Origin: an uncultured Saprospiraceae bacterium
Lineage (GTDB): Bacteria; Bacteroidota; Bacteroidia; Chitinophagales; Saprospiraceae
DNA length: 45,963 nt
Direction: 5' to 3'
Assembly: GCA_938008185.1 (NCBI GenBank)
Contig: CALLLR010000022.1
Coordinates: 1-45,963 of the forward strand
In this document: positions 25,901 through 33,904 of the stretch, piece by piece
Layout: every line of letters begins with the position of its first letter
Position numbering within the stretch: the first letter of the stretch is position 1
Notes under the pieces: generated by a model
Told to the model about the DNA's origin: nothing
Database searches by the model: none
Seen by the model: only the letters and a program-made list of their open reading frames with translations
Program-made: the position numbers and the translations under genes

Positions 25901-26690
25901 GTTAAGAAAACTAATTCATCCTTTTATTTTACGGCGTACCAAAGAACAGGTCGCCAACGATCTGCCGGATAAAACCGAGACTGTATTGTTTTGTGAAATG
26001 GCACCCGCACAACGAAAACTTTACGATAAACTCAAACAACAAATCAAACTCGATCTGGAAGAGGAGGTAGAAGAAAAAGGACTGGCCAAATCTAAATTTA
26101 AAATTCTGGATGGACTTTTACGCCTCCGCCAAATGTGCAATTCTCCTTTGTTAGTCAATCCTGCCTTTACTGGAAAAAATGCAGAATCCGTAAAAATAAA
26201 AGTGCTATTACAAAATATAACCGAAGAGCTGGACCAACATAACGCGCTGGTTTTTTCTCAATTCACCAGCCTGTTATCCATCGTACGGGCAGAATTGGAC
26301 AAGCGGGAAATCCCATATGCTTATCTCGATGGTAGCACCAGAAAGCGGCAGGAGGAGGTCGCAAAATTTATGGAAAATAGTGAAATTAAAATTTTCTTAA
26401 TCAGCATCAAAGCCGGAAATACGGGACTCAATCTCACCAAGGCCGACTACGTCTACATCCTCGATCCCTGGTGGAATCCCGCCGTGGAAGCTCAGGCCAT
26501 TGATCGTACGCACCGTATCGGTCAGGATAAGCAAGTGTTTGCTTACAAGCTGATTTGTAAAGATTCCATCGAAGAAAAAATTCTGAAACTCCAGGAAAAA
26601 AAGAAAAAACTGGCACAAGATCTTATTCGGACGGATGAGAATATTTTGAAGAGTCTGGATAAAGATACGCTGATGTCGCTTTTTGATTAG
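22992..26690 (+). CDS. SNF2-family DNA helicase/translocase with SWIM zinc finger
   Basis: The protein has 1232 residues. The N-terminus has a SWIM motif (C75-x-C77...C82-x-H84) and a second Cys/His cluster (C192-x2-C195...C203-x-H205). The centre is unassigned. The ATPase spans about 760-1232: Walker A DDMGLGKT (800-807), motif II DESQ (894-897), MTGTPIENN, then helicase-C motifs SIKAGNTGLNL and QAIDRTHRIGQ. It resembles the HepA/RapA-like, SWIM-containing SNF2 proteins common in bacteria, proposed to remodel protein-DNA or RNA polymerase complexes. It does not fit the polysaccharide theme and is probably an unrelated resident gene. Motif II usually reads DEAQ; DESQ is a mild variant. Confidence 0.9.
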   Translation: MLFAAETLLRFLNQEFSGYVLSDAYRRAENGAYYKFVNSGPNYYQTTVNSGTLKRRTVTLRAEKKGRNLVPEVVCNCSTRRCRHQAILLYLLIKEDKQVSEEPSVIESYELESPNPATFRALDFNSDEIIGILSEDTRDFDFDRKINFSGFFNDPDTLIINLKIGNLAGWPHKYTDHTIILKKTETEIKIKCENCKEKTTQLCSHQFIAIDEAFEKIGFMFDDNEWQKFYNDITSEIADRAKVPPHLVGKYFEIFFSERAWSYKKKSKNLLGIDWIKKINDKISNHKRVRNQKQKELTEQLEKGKHKISAYYWTTLNHWHEYREITGLCFCTGKALKTKEGIQKSSRKLTDTPEVLSDAQIELANKLLRATKLKNDQERFASAKALILENVDLFNQAYHYVHPNFPAATTPRTSEAFMTKIYPEVIEIELEAIAKDGVTHLNRKAIIEKHDFSFGKIKFVNEFFCADDEFIYLFKNRQYELIFELFKSTESNVIEMLVDTGSARQLLANLRTICEVKIEDSELEIQEKIIKEAGYQIVLREVGAFITFEPRLIFGDETFNIFDSELTYLNNGVLYTIDSQKRDFLLSFIQQAHPNFNVKNQVQEYVYLSVTEMMNNYWFLHFVEACAANEIEILGQKELSKFNYSKHRAKTYSHLKSGIDWFEVDMGVSFGKEKIKTADWIKALRNNESFIILKDGSMGMLPEEWLAQARKILAVADVEKGDIKISKYRFNIIDDLFEELDDKKIIKELAEKKKRLAEYDTDKKYKLPETVTADLRPYQKHGFAWLKFLDESGFGGILADDMGLGKTLQVISLLADQKNKNSSMVIVPRSLLFNWAAELDKFCPKLTYVIHHGPNRIKEIEALTKRDLVISTYDTTAADIELFRHYRFNYIVLDESQAIKNPDSKRYKAMRLLQSDNKIAMTGTPIENNTFDLYAQLSFTSPGLLGTKTSFRNNFAIPIDNDGNQEAANLLRKLIHPFILRRTKEQVANDLPDKTETVLFCEMAPAQRKLYDKLKQQIKLDLEEEVEEKGLAKSKFKILDGLLRLRQMCNSPLLVNPAFTGKNAESVKIKVLLQNITEELDQHNALVFSQFTSLLSIVRAELDKREIPYAYLDGSTRKRQEEVAKFMENSEIKIFLISIKAGNTGLNLTKADYVYILDPWWNPAVEAQAIDRTHRIGQDKQVFAYKLICKDSIEEKILKLQEKKKKLAQDLIRTDENILKSLDKDTLMSLFD

Positions 26691-26760
26691 TGATTGGTGA
26701 TTGGTTAATCGGTTATTGGTTAATCAGTGATTAGTTAATCGGTTATTGCCCGCTACTCAA
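26691..26760. repeat. AT-rich degenerate repeat arm, left part of an intergenic repeat block
   Basis: Directly after the helicase stop lie variants of TGATTGGTTAATCGGTTATT. The stretch 26718-26747 is largely the reverse complement of the right-hand side of the block (26947-26967, AATAACCGAT then CACTGATTAA). Left and right arms could fold into an imperfect cruciform around the octamer array. No gene is seen here. Confidence 0.6.
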
Positions 26761-26800
26761 TTTTACTAAAAATCTTAGTCCACTGATCACCGATTAAATG

Positions 26801-26911
26801 ATCCACCGATCCACCGATCACCGATCCACTGATCCACCGATCCACCGATCCACTGATCCACCGATCCACTGATCCACTGATCCACCGATCCACTGATCCA
26901 CTGATCCACTG
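26801..26911. repeat. Octanucleotide tandem array (ATCCACYG)n
   Basis: Thirteen full eight-base units ATCCACCG or ATCCACTG plus one seven-base variant (ATCACCG at 26817-26823) run without interruption. Upstream, 26781-26800 is a degenerate unit ending in an ATG at 26798. Changes in unit number would shift the reading frame by two. The array lies in front of an acetyltransferase whose start codon is missing. Confidence 0.9.
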
Positions 26912-26913
26912 AT

Positions 26914-26948
<35 letters not shown>

Positions 26949-26962
26949 TAACCGATCCACTG

Positions 26963-27538
26963 ATTAAACAAAATCCACAAATACACCCCACTGCCACGAT
27001 TGACCAACCCGTCACCATCGGAGCCGGCACTAAAGTCTGGCACTATACCCATATCATGCCCGAAGCGGTCATTGGCGAAAATTGCAATGTCGGACAAAAC
27101 GTTTTTATCGCTTCCGGAGTAGTGTTAGGTAATAATGTCAAGGTACAAAATAACGTTTCGCTTTACGCAGGAATCACCTGTGCGGACGATGTATTTCTCG
27201 GGCCGTCCATGGTATTTACCAACGTGAAAAATCCGCGAAGTGCAATTAATCGAAGGGGACAATATGATAAAACCCACGTTGGAAAAGGTGCTACGATTGG
27301 AGCGAATGCCACGATTGTTTGCGGTAATGACATTGGGGAATATGCTTTTATCGGAGCGGGGACGGTGGTTACCAAATCGGTCAAACCTTACGCTTTGGTA
27401 GTCGGTAATCCGGGAACGCAAATTGGCTGGATGAGTCAGTACGGGCATCGGTTAGCATTTGATGAAAATGGAATAGCGACTTGTCCGGAAAGCCAGCAGG
27501 AGTATCGTTTGGAGGAGGGAAGGGTAAAGTGTTATTAA
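26963..27538 (+). CDS. WbpD/WlbB-like sugar N-acetyltransferase (left-handed beta-helix), start codon lost or non-canonical
   Basis: A hexapeptide-repeat acyltransferase of the WbpD/WlbB type, which N-acetylates the 3-amino group of UDP-2-acetamido-3-amino-glucuronate. The first ATG (27056) falls inside a conserved segment. Upstream in frame the family N-terminus is encoded, IHPTATIDQPVTIGAGTKVW, then HYTHIMPEAVIGENCNVGQN. That frame is open from 26945 but has no ATG, GTG or TTG. The plausible initiators are ATT at 26963 (before KQNPQIHP) or CTG at 26960. The repeat array immediately upstream appears to have eaten into the original start. The C-terminus CPESQQEYRLEEGRVK is family-typical. Confidence 0.75.
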   Translation: MKQNPQIHPTATIDQPVTIGAGTKVWHYTHIMPEAVIGENCNVGQNVFIASGVVLGNNVKVQNNVSLYAGITCADDVFLGPSMVFTNVKNPRSAINRRGQYDKTHVGKGATIGANATIVCGNDIGEYAFIGAGTVVTKSVKPYALVVGNPGTQIGWMSQYGHRLAFDENGIATCPESQQEYRLEEGRVKCY

Positions 27539-27596
27539 ATGTATGGACCGAGAACTAAAAAAAATAGTATCTTTAGAATACAAAATTTAATGATCA

Positions 27597-28160
27597 ATGA
27601 CTAGTTACTTACAACGTAAATTATTTAGTGTTGCCGAATATTACCAACTCGCCCAGGTTGGTATATTAAACGAATCTGATCGGGTAGAACTGATTAATGG
27701 TGAAATTATTAAGATGAGTCCAATTAATAGCCCACACGGAGGTATGGTCAATCGACTTACCCGTATTTTGTATAAAATGTTGGATGATCAGTTAATGATC
27801 ACCGTTCAGAATCCGATTAGCTTAGATAACTATTCTGAGCCAGAGCCTGATTTAGTAGTTGCTAAATTTGATTCGGATGATTACGCGAAGAAACATCCCT
27901 GTCCGGCAGATGTATTGTTAATTATTGAAGTGTCTGATTCGACGCTTGAAAAAGATCGTTCCGTAAAAAGTCCGCTTTATGCCAAGGCAGGAATAAAAGA
28001 ATATTGGATCGTTGATTTGGTGAACAAAAAAATAGAAATTTACAGAGAACCCGTTGAAGATGAGTATCATTTTAAGCAGATAATTTCTAAAAAAGATCAA
28101 ATCGTAACGGCAGACTTCAAGGATTTGAATATTCTTTATCAGACAATTTTTCCCAAATAA
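27597..28160 (+). CDS. Uma2-family (DUF820) putative endonuclease
   Basis: A 187-residue member of the Uma2/DUF820 family, a PD-(D/E)xK-fold putative nuclease abundant in cyanobacteria and also seen in Bacteroidota. Features are [47 protein letters not shown], and the likely catalytic block [20 protein letters not shown], with Glu-x-Ser/Asp and Lys, then [13 protein letters not shown]. The cellular role of the family is not established. It sits between the WbpD-like gene and fcl and has no obvious link to sugars. Such genes are often mobile or multicopy. Confidence 0.85.
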   Translation: MTSYLQRKLFSVAEYYQLAQVGILNESDRVELINGEIIKMSPINSPHGGMVNRLTRILYKMLDDQLMITVQNPISLDNYSEPEPDLVVAKFDSDDYAKKHPCPADVLLIIEVSDSTLEKDRSVKSPLYAKAGIKEYWIVDLVNKKIEIYREPVEDEYHFKQIISKKDQIVTADFKDLNILYQTIFPK

Positions 28161-28197
28161 TTTTACATTCAGGTTGAAAATTATAGTTAATAAAATC

Positions 28198-29133
28198 ATG
28201 AAAAAAGACGCTACTATCTACATCGCCGGCCATCGGGGAATGGTTGGCTCCGCGCTTCAGCGGAAACTACAAAGCGAAGGATTTACCAACTTCCTTACCC
28301 GCACCTCCCGCGAGCTCGATCTGCGTAATCAGGCCGCTGTCAACGAATTTTTTGCCACCGAAAAGCCAGATTACGTTTTCCTGGCCGCCGCAAAAGTAGG
28401 CGGTATTCTGGCCAATAATACCTACCGCGGTGAGTTTATTTACGACAACCTGATGATTCAAAACAACGTTATTCATGCTTCACACGTGAATGGTGTTAAA
28501 AAACTGATGTTTCTCGGCTCTTCCTGTATTTATCCCAAACTCGCTCCGCAGCCGCTCCGGGAAGATTATTTACTAACCGGACCGTTAGAACCGACCAACG
28601 AGCCTTACGCTATCGCAAAAATTGCGGGCATTAAGTTGTGCGATGCGTATCGTTCACAATATGGAAGTGATTTTATTTCCGTCATGCCGACCAACCTCTA
28701 CGGCCCGAACGATAATTATGACCTGGAAAAGTCTCATGTGCTACCGGCTTTGATGCGTAAATTTATTGAAGCCAAAAGAGAAAATAAACCAACCGTCGTA
28801 ATGTGGGGAACCGGTAGTCCAAAGCGAGAATTCCTGCACGTAGATGACCTGGCTGATGCGTGTTATTACCTGATGCAAAATTACAGCGAAGAAGGATTGG
28901 TGAATATTGGAACCGGAGTCGACGTGTCTATTTTATCATTAGCTCAACTTATCAAGGAAACCGTTGGCTATCATGGCGTAATCAAGCACGATCTAACCAA
29001 ACCCGACGGTACGCCCCGAAAATTAATGACCATCGATAAACTAAAAGGACTGGGATGGGAACCGAGTATTACTTTGGAAGAAGGAGTGAGAATGGTTTAT
29101 GAGGAGGTGAGGGAGGAAGCATGGGCGGTGTAG
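28198..29133 (+). CDS. fcl: GDP-L-fucose synthase
   Basis: A 311-residue SDR from ATG 28198, chosen because [20 protein letters not shown] matches the family start. An eight-codon TTG-initiated extension to 28174 is unlikely. It epimerises at C3/C5 and reduces C4 of the Gmd product to GDP-L-fucose. Motifs: GHRGMVG (cofactor), [20 protein letters not shown] with the catalytic Ser, [10 protein letters not shown] with the YxxxK pair, and [12 protein letters not shown] here reading [14 protein letters not shown]. Length agrees with E. coli WcaG (321). Despite being 8 kb from gmd, both belong to the same pathway. A 68-bp repeat pair follows the stop. Confidence 0.94.
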   Translation: MKKDATIYIAGHRGMVGSALQRKLQSEGFTNFLTRTSRELDLRNQAAVNEFFATEKPDYVFLAAAKVGGILANNTYRGEFIYDNLMIQNNVIHASHVNGVKKLMFLGSSCIYPKLAPQPLREDYLLTGPLEPTNEPYAIAKIAGIKLCDAYRSQYGSDFISVMPTNLYGPNDNYDLEKSHVLPALMRKFIEAKRENKPTVVMWGTGSPKREFLHVDDLADACYYLMQNYSEEGLVNIGTGVDVSILSLAQLIKETVGYHGVIKHDLTKPDGTPRKLMTIDKLKGLGWEPSITLEEGVRMVYEEVREEAWAV

Positions 29134-29180
29134 GAGGCTCTTCAATTGGTGAGGGTTTTTCTTCGATTGATGAGGGCTTT

Positions 29181-29316
29181 CGGTTGGCTTTCAGTAGGCT
29201 TTCGATGGGCGCTCTTTTGATGCGGGTTCTTCAATTGGTGAGGGCTCTCGGTTGGCTTTCAGTAGGCTTTCGATGGGCGCTCTTTTGATGCGGGTTCTTC
29301 AATTGGTGAGGGCTTT
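29181..29316. repeat. Two tandem 68-bp repeats
   Basis: Copies at 29181-29248 and 29249-29316 are almost identical (CGGTTGGCTTTCAGTAGGCT through TTCAATTGGTGAGGGCT). A partial, diverged copy lies upstream at 29139-29180 (TTCAATTGGTGAGGG, then GATTGATGAGGGCTTT). The 272-base gap between fcl and the four-helix-bundle gene holds nothing else that I can identify. Confidence 0.9.
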
Positions 29317-29405
29317 AGATAGGTGGTCAGTTTATCTTTTTTTAGGTAGCAATGGGGCATATCTTATGCGATTAAAACTTTATTTTACAAGCATAAACTT
29401 TTATT

Positions 29406-29768
29406 ATGAGAAATTTTAAAGACCTTAAGGTCTGGCAAATTGCGATGGATTTATCCGTTAAAATCTATCATTTCACTCAAGCGGAAGGCCCAATTAAAAA
29501 AGATTTTGGTCTAAAGGATCAACTACAGAGGTCGTCCGTATCCGTTCCCTCAAATATCGCCGAAGGTGAAACACGGAGTAGTTTAAATCAAAGACTTAAT
29601 TTCTTCAACTACGCCACCGCCTCACTCGCTGAACTCCATACCCAAGTCATCCTCAGCCACCGAATCGGTTATCTATCAGATGAAAAGTATCAAGAACTCG
29701 ATCGGGATTGCATCGACCTCAGCGTTTGCCTCCAAAATTTTATCAACTACCGAAAGAAAAATGGATAA
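29406..29768 (+). CDS. Four-helix-bundle protein (23S rRNA intervening-sequence type)
   Basis: A 120-residue protein of the TIGR02436/S23-like family, originally found encoded in intervening sequences of 23S rRNA genes and now common as free genes in Bacteroidota. Its start FKDLKVWQIAMDLSVKIYHF, the centre LKDQLQRSSVSVPSNIAEG, and the C-terminal LSDEKYQELDRDCIDLS are typical. The family forms homopentameric helical bundles. Its function is unknown. Here it stands outside any rRNA operon, with tandem repeat arrays on both sides. Confidence 0.92.
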   Translation: MRNFKDLKVWQIAMDLSVKIYHFTQAEGPIKKDFGLKDQLQRSSVSVPSNIAEGETRSSLNQRLNFFNYATASLAELHTQVILSHRIGYLSDEKYQELDRDCIDLSVCLQNFINYRKKNG

Positions 29769-29810
29769 AACCAAAAATTACGAAAGAAGAACACCGATTG
29801 TCCACCATCG

Positions 29811-30064
29811 TTAATTCACGAAAGAAGAGCGCCAATTGTCCGCCGAATTGTTAGCCCAAGTCCGCCAATCGTCCGCCCATTATTAATTCACGAAAGAAGA
29901 GCGCCAATTGTCCGCCGATGGTTAGCCCAAGTCTGCCAATTGTCCGCCAATCGTTAATTCACGAAAGAAGAGCGCCAATTGTCCGCCAATCGTTAGCCCA
30001 AGTCCGCCAATTGTCAGCCTATTATTAATTCACGAAAGAAGAAAGCCAACCGTCCGCCAATCGT
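29811..30064. repeat. Four tandem repeats of about 71 bp
   Basis: Units begin at 29811, 29883, 29954 and 30025 with TTAATTCACGAAAGAAG, followed by CGCCAATTGTCCGCC, GTTAGCCCAAG and another CCAATTGTC segment. Periods are 72, 71 and 71; the last copy is truncated. A shortened ancestor-like copy lies at 29779-29810. No spacers exist between units, so this is not a CRISPR array. The period is not a multiple of three and no gene is seen in the 355-base gap. Confidence 0.9.
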
Positions 30065-30123
30065 CTTCGAAACCCACCCCCCAAAAAAACCGTACAATCA
30101 TCCAAACCACAACTTAAAATAAA

Positions 30124-31233
30124 ATGAACAAAAAAAACACATACGTCGCCATTATGGCTGGAGGCATCGGATCTCGATTTTGGCCCGCCAGTCGCACCGC
30201 ACGTCCCAAGCAATTCCTGGATATATTAGGCGTTGGAAAATCCTTGATTCGATTAACATTTGAGCGTTTTCTGAATCTTTGTCCTGCCGAAAACATTTTT
30301 ATTGTTACAAACGAGATGTACAAAGGCTTGGTCTTAGAGCATCTCCCAGAATTATCGGATAATCAAGTACTTTGCGAACCCTCCCGTAACAATACCGGAC
30401 CCTGTGTGGCCTATACCGCCTTCAAATTACACAACCTCAATCCCGACGCAAATTTCATTATTGCTCCTTCCGATCATATCGTGTTAAAAGAAGATATTTT
30501 TGTTGATGCCCTGGAAAAAGCGTTGGAATTTACCGGAAAAGAAGACGCACTGTTGACCCTGGGAATTCGTCCTTCCCGGCCCGACACTGGATACGGTTAT
30601 ATCAACTACGTCCAGGAATTTGTCGAAACACCCCACCAGAATGATAATATTGGAGGCGTACACAAAGTGATCAAATTCACCGAAAAACCTCAATTAGCGA
30701 AAGCCAAAGAATTTGTCAATAGCGGAGATTACCTCTGGAATGCCGGTATTTTTATCTGGCGCACCAAAAGTATCCTGGCAGCCTTCGAAAAATATTCCAA
30801 CGAAATATATAAGATCCTCGAAGCAGGCAGCGCCAACTATAATACGGCCGAAGAACAAAATTTTATCAACAAAGCATACCCAACCACCCCCAGTATCTCC
30901 GTCGATTACGCCATCATGGAAAACGCCGATAATATCTATACCATTCCCGTCGATTTTGGCTGGTCGGATCTTGGTACCTGGGCTTCCCTCCACGCCGAAG
31001 GAGACCGGGACGAACAAGGCAATCTCCTCCAGGCCGACAACGTCTTCCTCGATGACGTAACCAATTGCCTGGTCCGAATGCCCAAAGATAAACTGGTCGT
31101 CCTTCGGGATCTGGACAATTATATTATTGTCGACGAAGACGATGTCCTGATGATCTATCCCAAGTCTAAAGAACAGGAGATTAAGATATTGACCAGGCAG
31201 ATTAAAGAAGTAAAAGGAGATTTGTTTTTGTGA
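30124..31233 (+). CDS. manC: Mannose-1-phosphate guanylyltransferase
   Basis: A 369-residue nucleotidyltransferase that makes GDP-mannose from mannose-1-phosphate and GTP in the cytoplasm. The GTP-binding signature is AIMAGGIGSRFWPASR (9-24) with PKQFLDIL after it. CEPSRNNTGPCVAY, APSDHI, GIRPSRPDTGYGYI, KFTEKPQLAKA, LWNAGIFIWR and VDFGWSDLGTW follow in family order. The C-terminal isomerase domain of the long ManC type is absent, which fits the separate cupin gene at 22375. It would supply substrate to Gmd. The codon usage is GC-richer than that of region 1. Confidence 0.93.
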   Translation: MNKKNTYVAIMAGGIGSRFWPASRTARPKQFLDILGVGKSLIRLTFERFLNLCPAENIFIVTNEMYKGLVLEHLPELSDNQVLCEPSRNNTGPCVAYTAFKLHNLNPDANFIIAPSDHIVLKEDIFVDALEKALEFTGKEDALLTLGIRPSRPDTGYGYINYVQEFVETPHQNDNIGGVHKVIKFTEKPQLAKAKEFVNSGDYLWNAGIFIWRTKSILAAFEKYSNEIYKILEAGSANYNTAEEQNFINKAYPTTPSISVDYAIMENADNIYTIPVDFGWSDLGTWASLHAEGDRDEQGNLLQADNVFLDDVTNCLVRMPKDKLVVLRDLDNYIIVDEDDVLMIYPKSKEQEIKILTRQIKEVKGDLFL

Positions 31234-31268
31234 TTTTAAAAAGGAATAAATTAGTGAAAGGTGTAAGA

Positions 31269-32615
31269 TCAATAACATAACGCGTAAAGTTCTTTTTCGT
31301 AAAAATAACGAAGTGCTTGTCCGGTATTAAGCAAAGGATCAAAATTACTGTTGTGAAAATTTAGCATTAAGTGTGTATTTTTTTTGTTTTTTAATATAAA
31401 AATCTTGATTAAATAGGTAAGATCTTCTCCGGTTTTCCTGGCCTGATGGATCGCCGAACTTTCCATCATCGTCATGGGGTATTCTGTCCAGCTAAAGGCT
31501 TTATTATTTTTAAAATCGTACATTTTATAAGGAAAGCCCGTGCCACACCGGAAGCCCAGATGTTGACTATAGGCCATGGTTGAATCGCTGGTGATTGCAT
31601 TGCTTTCAAGCAAATAAGGTGTTATTTTCCAAGACCAGCGCAACCAGTGTTGCCGATTGTTGACAATCGTCTGACCGATAACACTTTCCAATCTTTCCTT
31701 TTCTTCTTTAAAACACCCAGCTTTAAATCCTGCATTGTAGCTAGAATGTAACCCTATCGAATAGCCACGATCAATGGCCGTTTGAATAAGCTCCTTAGCC
31801 CTCGGATCATCAATCTTGTATTTGTTATCATAAGTTGTTTCTCCTCCGGTCATCATAAAGATATGTTTTCCCTCCCATTCATTTCCCCTTTGCAATAAAA
31901 TATCAAAATAATCGTAAGGATCTTTCTCTTTCTGTAGAATCATTTTTTTATAATAATTCAAGCTGTTCCAAAATTGCGACCAGGATTTTCGCTTAATAAT
32001 CGTTGCGGCCAGAGAACGGAAGAATTTATAATTTGGTGTGAACCGGGTAAGTATATCTACATCGTGTGAAATAGAATAAGTGGATTTCTGTTCTATTTTT
32101 TTATTAGAAATTATTTCAAAAAAAGCTGCGAGTAACTGATCTACAACAGGAAATTCGTGCAAATTATTTTTCACTAGAAAGTGTTGATCTTCTGCCAACC
32201 ATCCGGCTTGTCCGTTTTGAGAAGGGAAGGCGAAGTATTCTTCGTATCGACTGATATAAAAAAAAAGAGTATTGAAAATATCAAACCCAAAGTGGTTGCT
32301 TTGAAAGAACCGCCCACCCTTTATTTTTTGATTGCTAACGGCGAAAAAGTCAGGGGCATTTGAATGTGAAAATGGGGTAGGATAAAAATGCGTAAAGGCG
32401 GTAGTCTCTTCTAAAAAGCAGGCATCAATGGGGACGGTAAAAAAAGACCCACTATTATTCCCGTAAAATAAATCGTTGTCAACTGTTCCGTTGTCAATGA
32501 CTAGTAATAAATCGACTGGCTTTAAAGGGTGTGCGTTGATGAAATTCACTATGTAGTGAAATCTATTCAATGCGATATCCGGGAGTTTATGTTGAATGAC
32601 AAATTTTTTAGGCAT
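31269..32615 (-). CDS. Polysaccharide-deacetylase-like protein (DUF7033 type)
   Basis: A 448-residue protein. The first half is a domain typical of Bacteroidota proteins (about 1-170, with FYISRYEEYF and an aspartate-rich start). From about residue 180 a NodB-like deacetylase fold follows: TYSISHDVDILTRF with the catalytic Asp pair, HIFMMTGGETTYD, GYSIGLHSSYNAGF with a metal-binding His, and LMLNFHNSNFD near the end. It would remove an acyl group from a sugar. It is the last gene of the - strand operon that starts with wecE and converges on manC. Similar genes end many polysaccharide operons in Bacteroidota. Confidence 0.7.
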   Translation of the reverse strand: MPKKFVIQHKLPDIALNRFHYIVNFINAHPLKPVDLLLVIDNGTVDNDLFYGNNSGSFFTVPIDACFLEETTAFTHFYPTPFSHSNAPDFFAVSNQKIKGGRFFQSNHFGFDIFNTLFFYISRYEEYFAFPSQNGQAGWLAEDQHFLVKNNLHEFPVVDQLLAAFFEIISNKKIEQKSTYSISHDVDILTRFTPNYKFFRSLAATIIKRKSWSQFWNSLNYYKKMILQKEKDPYDYFDILLQRGNEWEGKHIFMMTGGETTYDNKYKIDDPRAKELIQTAIDRGYSIGLHSSYNAGFKAGCFKEEKERLESVIGQTIVNNRQHWLRWSWKITPYLLESNAITSDSTMAYSQHLGFRCGTGFPYKMYDFKNNKAFSWTEYPMTMMESSAIHQARKTGEDLTYLIKIFILKNKKNTHLMLNFHNSNFDPLLNTGQALRYFYEKELYALCY

Positions 32616-32658
32616 TACCTTTTGCTTTATTTATTTAATCAAGCTGAAGTTAGTTTTT

Positions 32659-32684
32659 AATTCTGAGTTTTTAAATTCAGAATT
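32659..32684 (-). other. Intercistronic inverted repeat
   Basis: AATTCTGA (32659-32666) and TCAGAATT (32677-32684) form an eight-base stem with a ten-base loop between the GT4 gene and the deacetylase. On the - strand it is followed by AAAAA rather than a T-run, so it may be an RNA processing or stability hairpin rather than a terminator. Confidence 0.4.
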
Positions 32685-32704
32685 TAGCATCCTCCGGTAA
32701 ATAA

Positions 32705-33904
32705 TTATTTAAATTCTGATATTATTTTATCGTAAAGATACTTCAGACCTAAAGCATTTTTAGAGATATCATAATTTTTTTCAACGTGATTTCTCCCATT
32801 ACGAGCAAAACACTGATACGTATCATTATCCATCTGATAAAAAACTTTGATGTTTTGAACTAGTTCCAAAATATTTTTTTCTGTACTCAATAACCCCGTT
32901 TGTTTGTGAATCACTTCATCCGGAATATCACAATGAGTGGTAGAAATAATCGGCATCCCCGTGGCTTGCGCATCTAACAAAACAACCGGAGCACCCCCTT
33001 CACAATCGCGGTCTTCAGCATAGCAACTCGGATGGATGAATACGTCATACGCTCCCAGTGTAGTATACAAATCTGCGTAGTCAATGGCTGGTAAAAAATG
33101 AACATGACTGGATAAATCTAATTTTAATACTTGTTGTTCCAGTTTTTCTCTACGTCTCAATTCGTTGTCATTTCCAATAAAAGTCAATTCAATGTTTGGA
33201 CATTCCTGAATGATACTAGCAAGCGCTTCAATGGTATAATAATGTCCTTTCTTTTCAGTAAAAGAAGCAATCTGGACCAGCTTTAACTGGTTAGGTAATT
33301 TCTTACGGGGGATAAAGTCAATCTTATCTGGTTGGATACCTAACGGAACAATCGCAATTTTTGCTTCGGGGCAACCATGTGCTGCCAATACCGAAGCACC
33401 ATGACGTCCTTCACAGATAAATTGATCAGCAGTTTTAAAAAGCTTTTTGAGATGACCTGCATACTCAGGTTTTACGTGCGGAAGCTTTTCGTAGTCCCAA
33501 CCGTAAAAGGACACGAAAAAAGGTACTTCCAACCGCCGGGCAATATTTTTAAAATACCAGGCATTATCGGCGAAATGCGCATGAACCAGTTGTATTTTTT
33601 CTCGCTTTCCATAATTTATCAGGGATTCCTCTAAATTACCAAATAAAAGCGGCATGGCTTGGAGAGCTAATTTTTTTAGTAGGTCCGAAATGTTTTTTTT
33701 ATCCAGACGACGATCTATTTGATCAAAAGGTCCGAAAAGATTATCCGTAAAATGAAATTGAGGATTATAAAAATTATTTTTCAAATATTTTTTTGCCCCA
33801 ATATGAATTTCAGAATTTGGTAATGCGGATAATAAATTATAAGCCCAATTTTCGGTTTGAGGAAGGTAGGAATTGAATAGGTGGAGGACTTTGAGTTTAT
33901 TCAT
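32705..33904 (-). CDS. GT4 family glycosyltransferase
   Basis: A 399-residue GT-B enzyme. N-domain features: LKVLHLFNSYLPQTENWAYN, then the acceptor-side motif QLVHAHFADNAWYF and PFFVSFYGWDYEKL. C-domain features: IVPLGIQPDKIDFIPR, LVQIASFTEKKGHYYTIEAL, LTFIGNDNELR, and the donor-binding ExxxE region IHPSCYAEDRDCEGGAPVVL. The GT4 family is clear; the sugar is not. It starts eight bases before the flippase stop, so the two are translationally coupled. A second GT in this operon is not seen. Confidence 0.88.
   Translation of the reverse strand: MNKLKVLHLFNSYLPQTENWAYNLLSALPNSEIHIGAKKYLKNNFYNPQFHFTDNLFGPFDQIDRRLDKKNISDLLKKLALQAMPLLFGNLEESLINYGKREKIQLVHAHFADNAWYFKNIARRLEVPFFVSFYGWDYEKLPHVKPEYAGHLKKLFKTADQFICEGRHGASVLAAHGCPEAKIAIVPLGIQPDKIDFIPRKKLPNQLKLVQIASFTEKKGHYYTIEALASIIQECPNIELTFIGNDNELRRREKLEQQVLKLDLSSHVHFLPAIDYADLYTTLGAYDVFIHPSCYAEDRDCEGGAPVVLLDAQATGMPIISTTHCDIPDEVIHKQTGLLSTEKNILELVQNIKVFYQMDNDTYQCFARNGRNHVEKNYDISKNALGLKYLYDKIISEFK

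Noticed and set aside
29811-30064. CRISPR-like appearance of the 71-bp repeats
   Set aside because: Units abut with no unique spacers, the period exceeds known repeat lengths, and no cas genes are present.
30694-31278. 194-codon open frame on the - strand inside manC
   Set aside because: It lies wholly antisense to a clear manC with all family motifs and has no recognisable domain. It is a codon-bias shadow.
32616-32704. Terminator between the GT4 gene and the deacetylase
   Set aside because: The inverted repeat lacks a T-run on the transcribed - strand, so I list it only as a hairpin.
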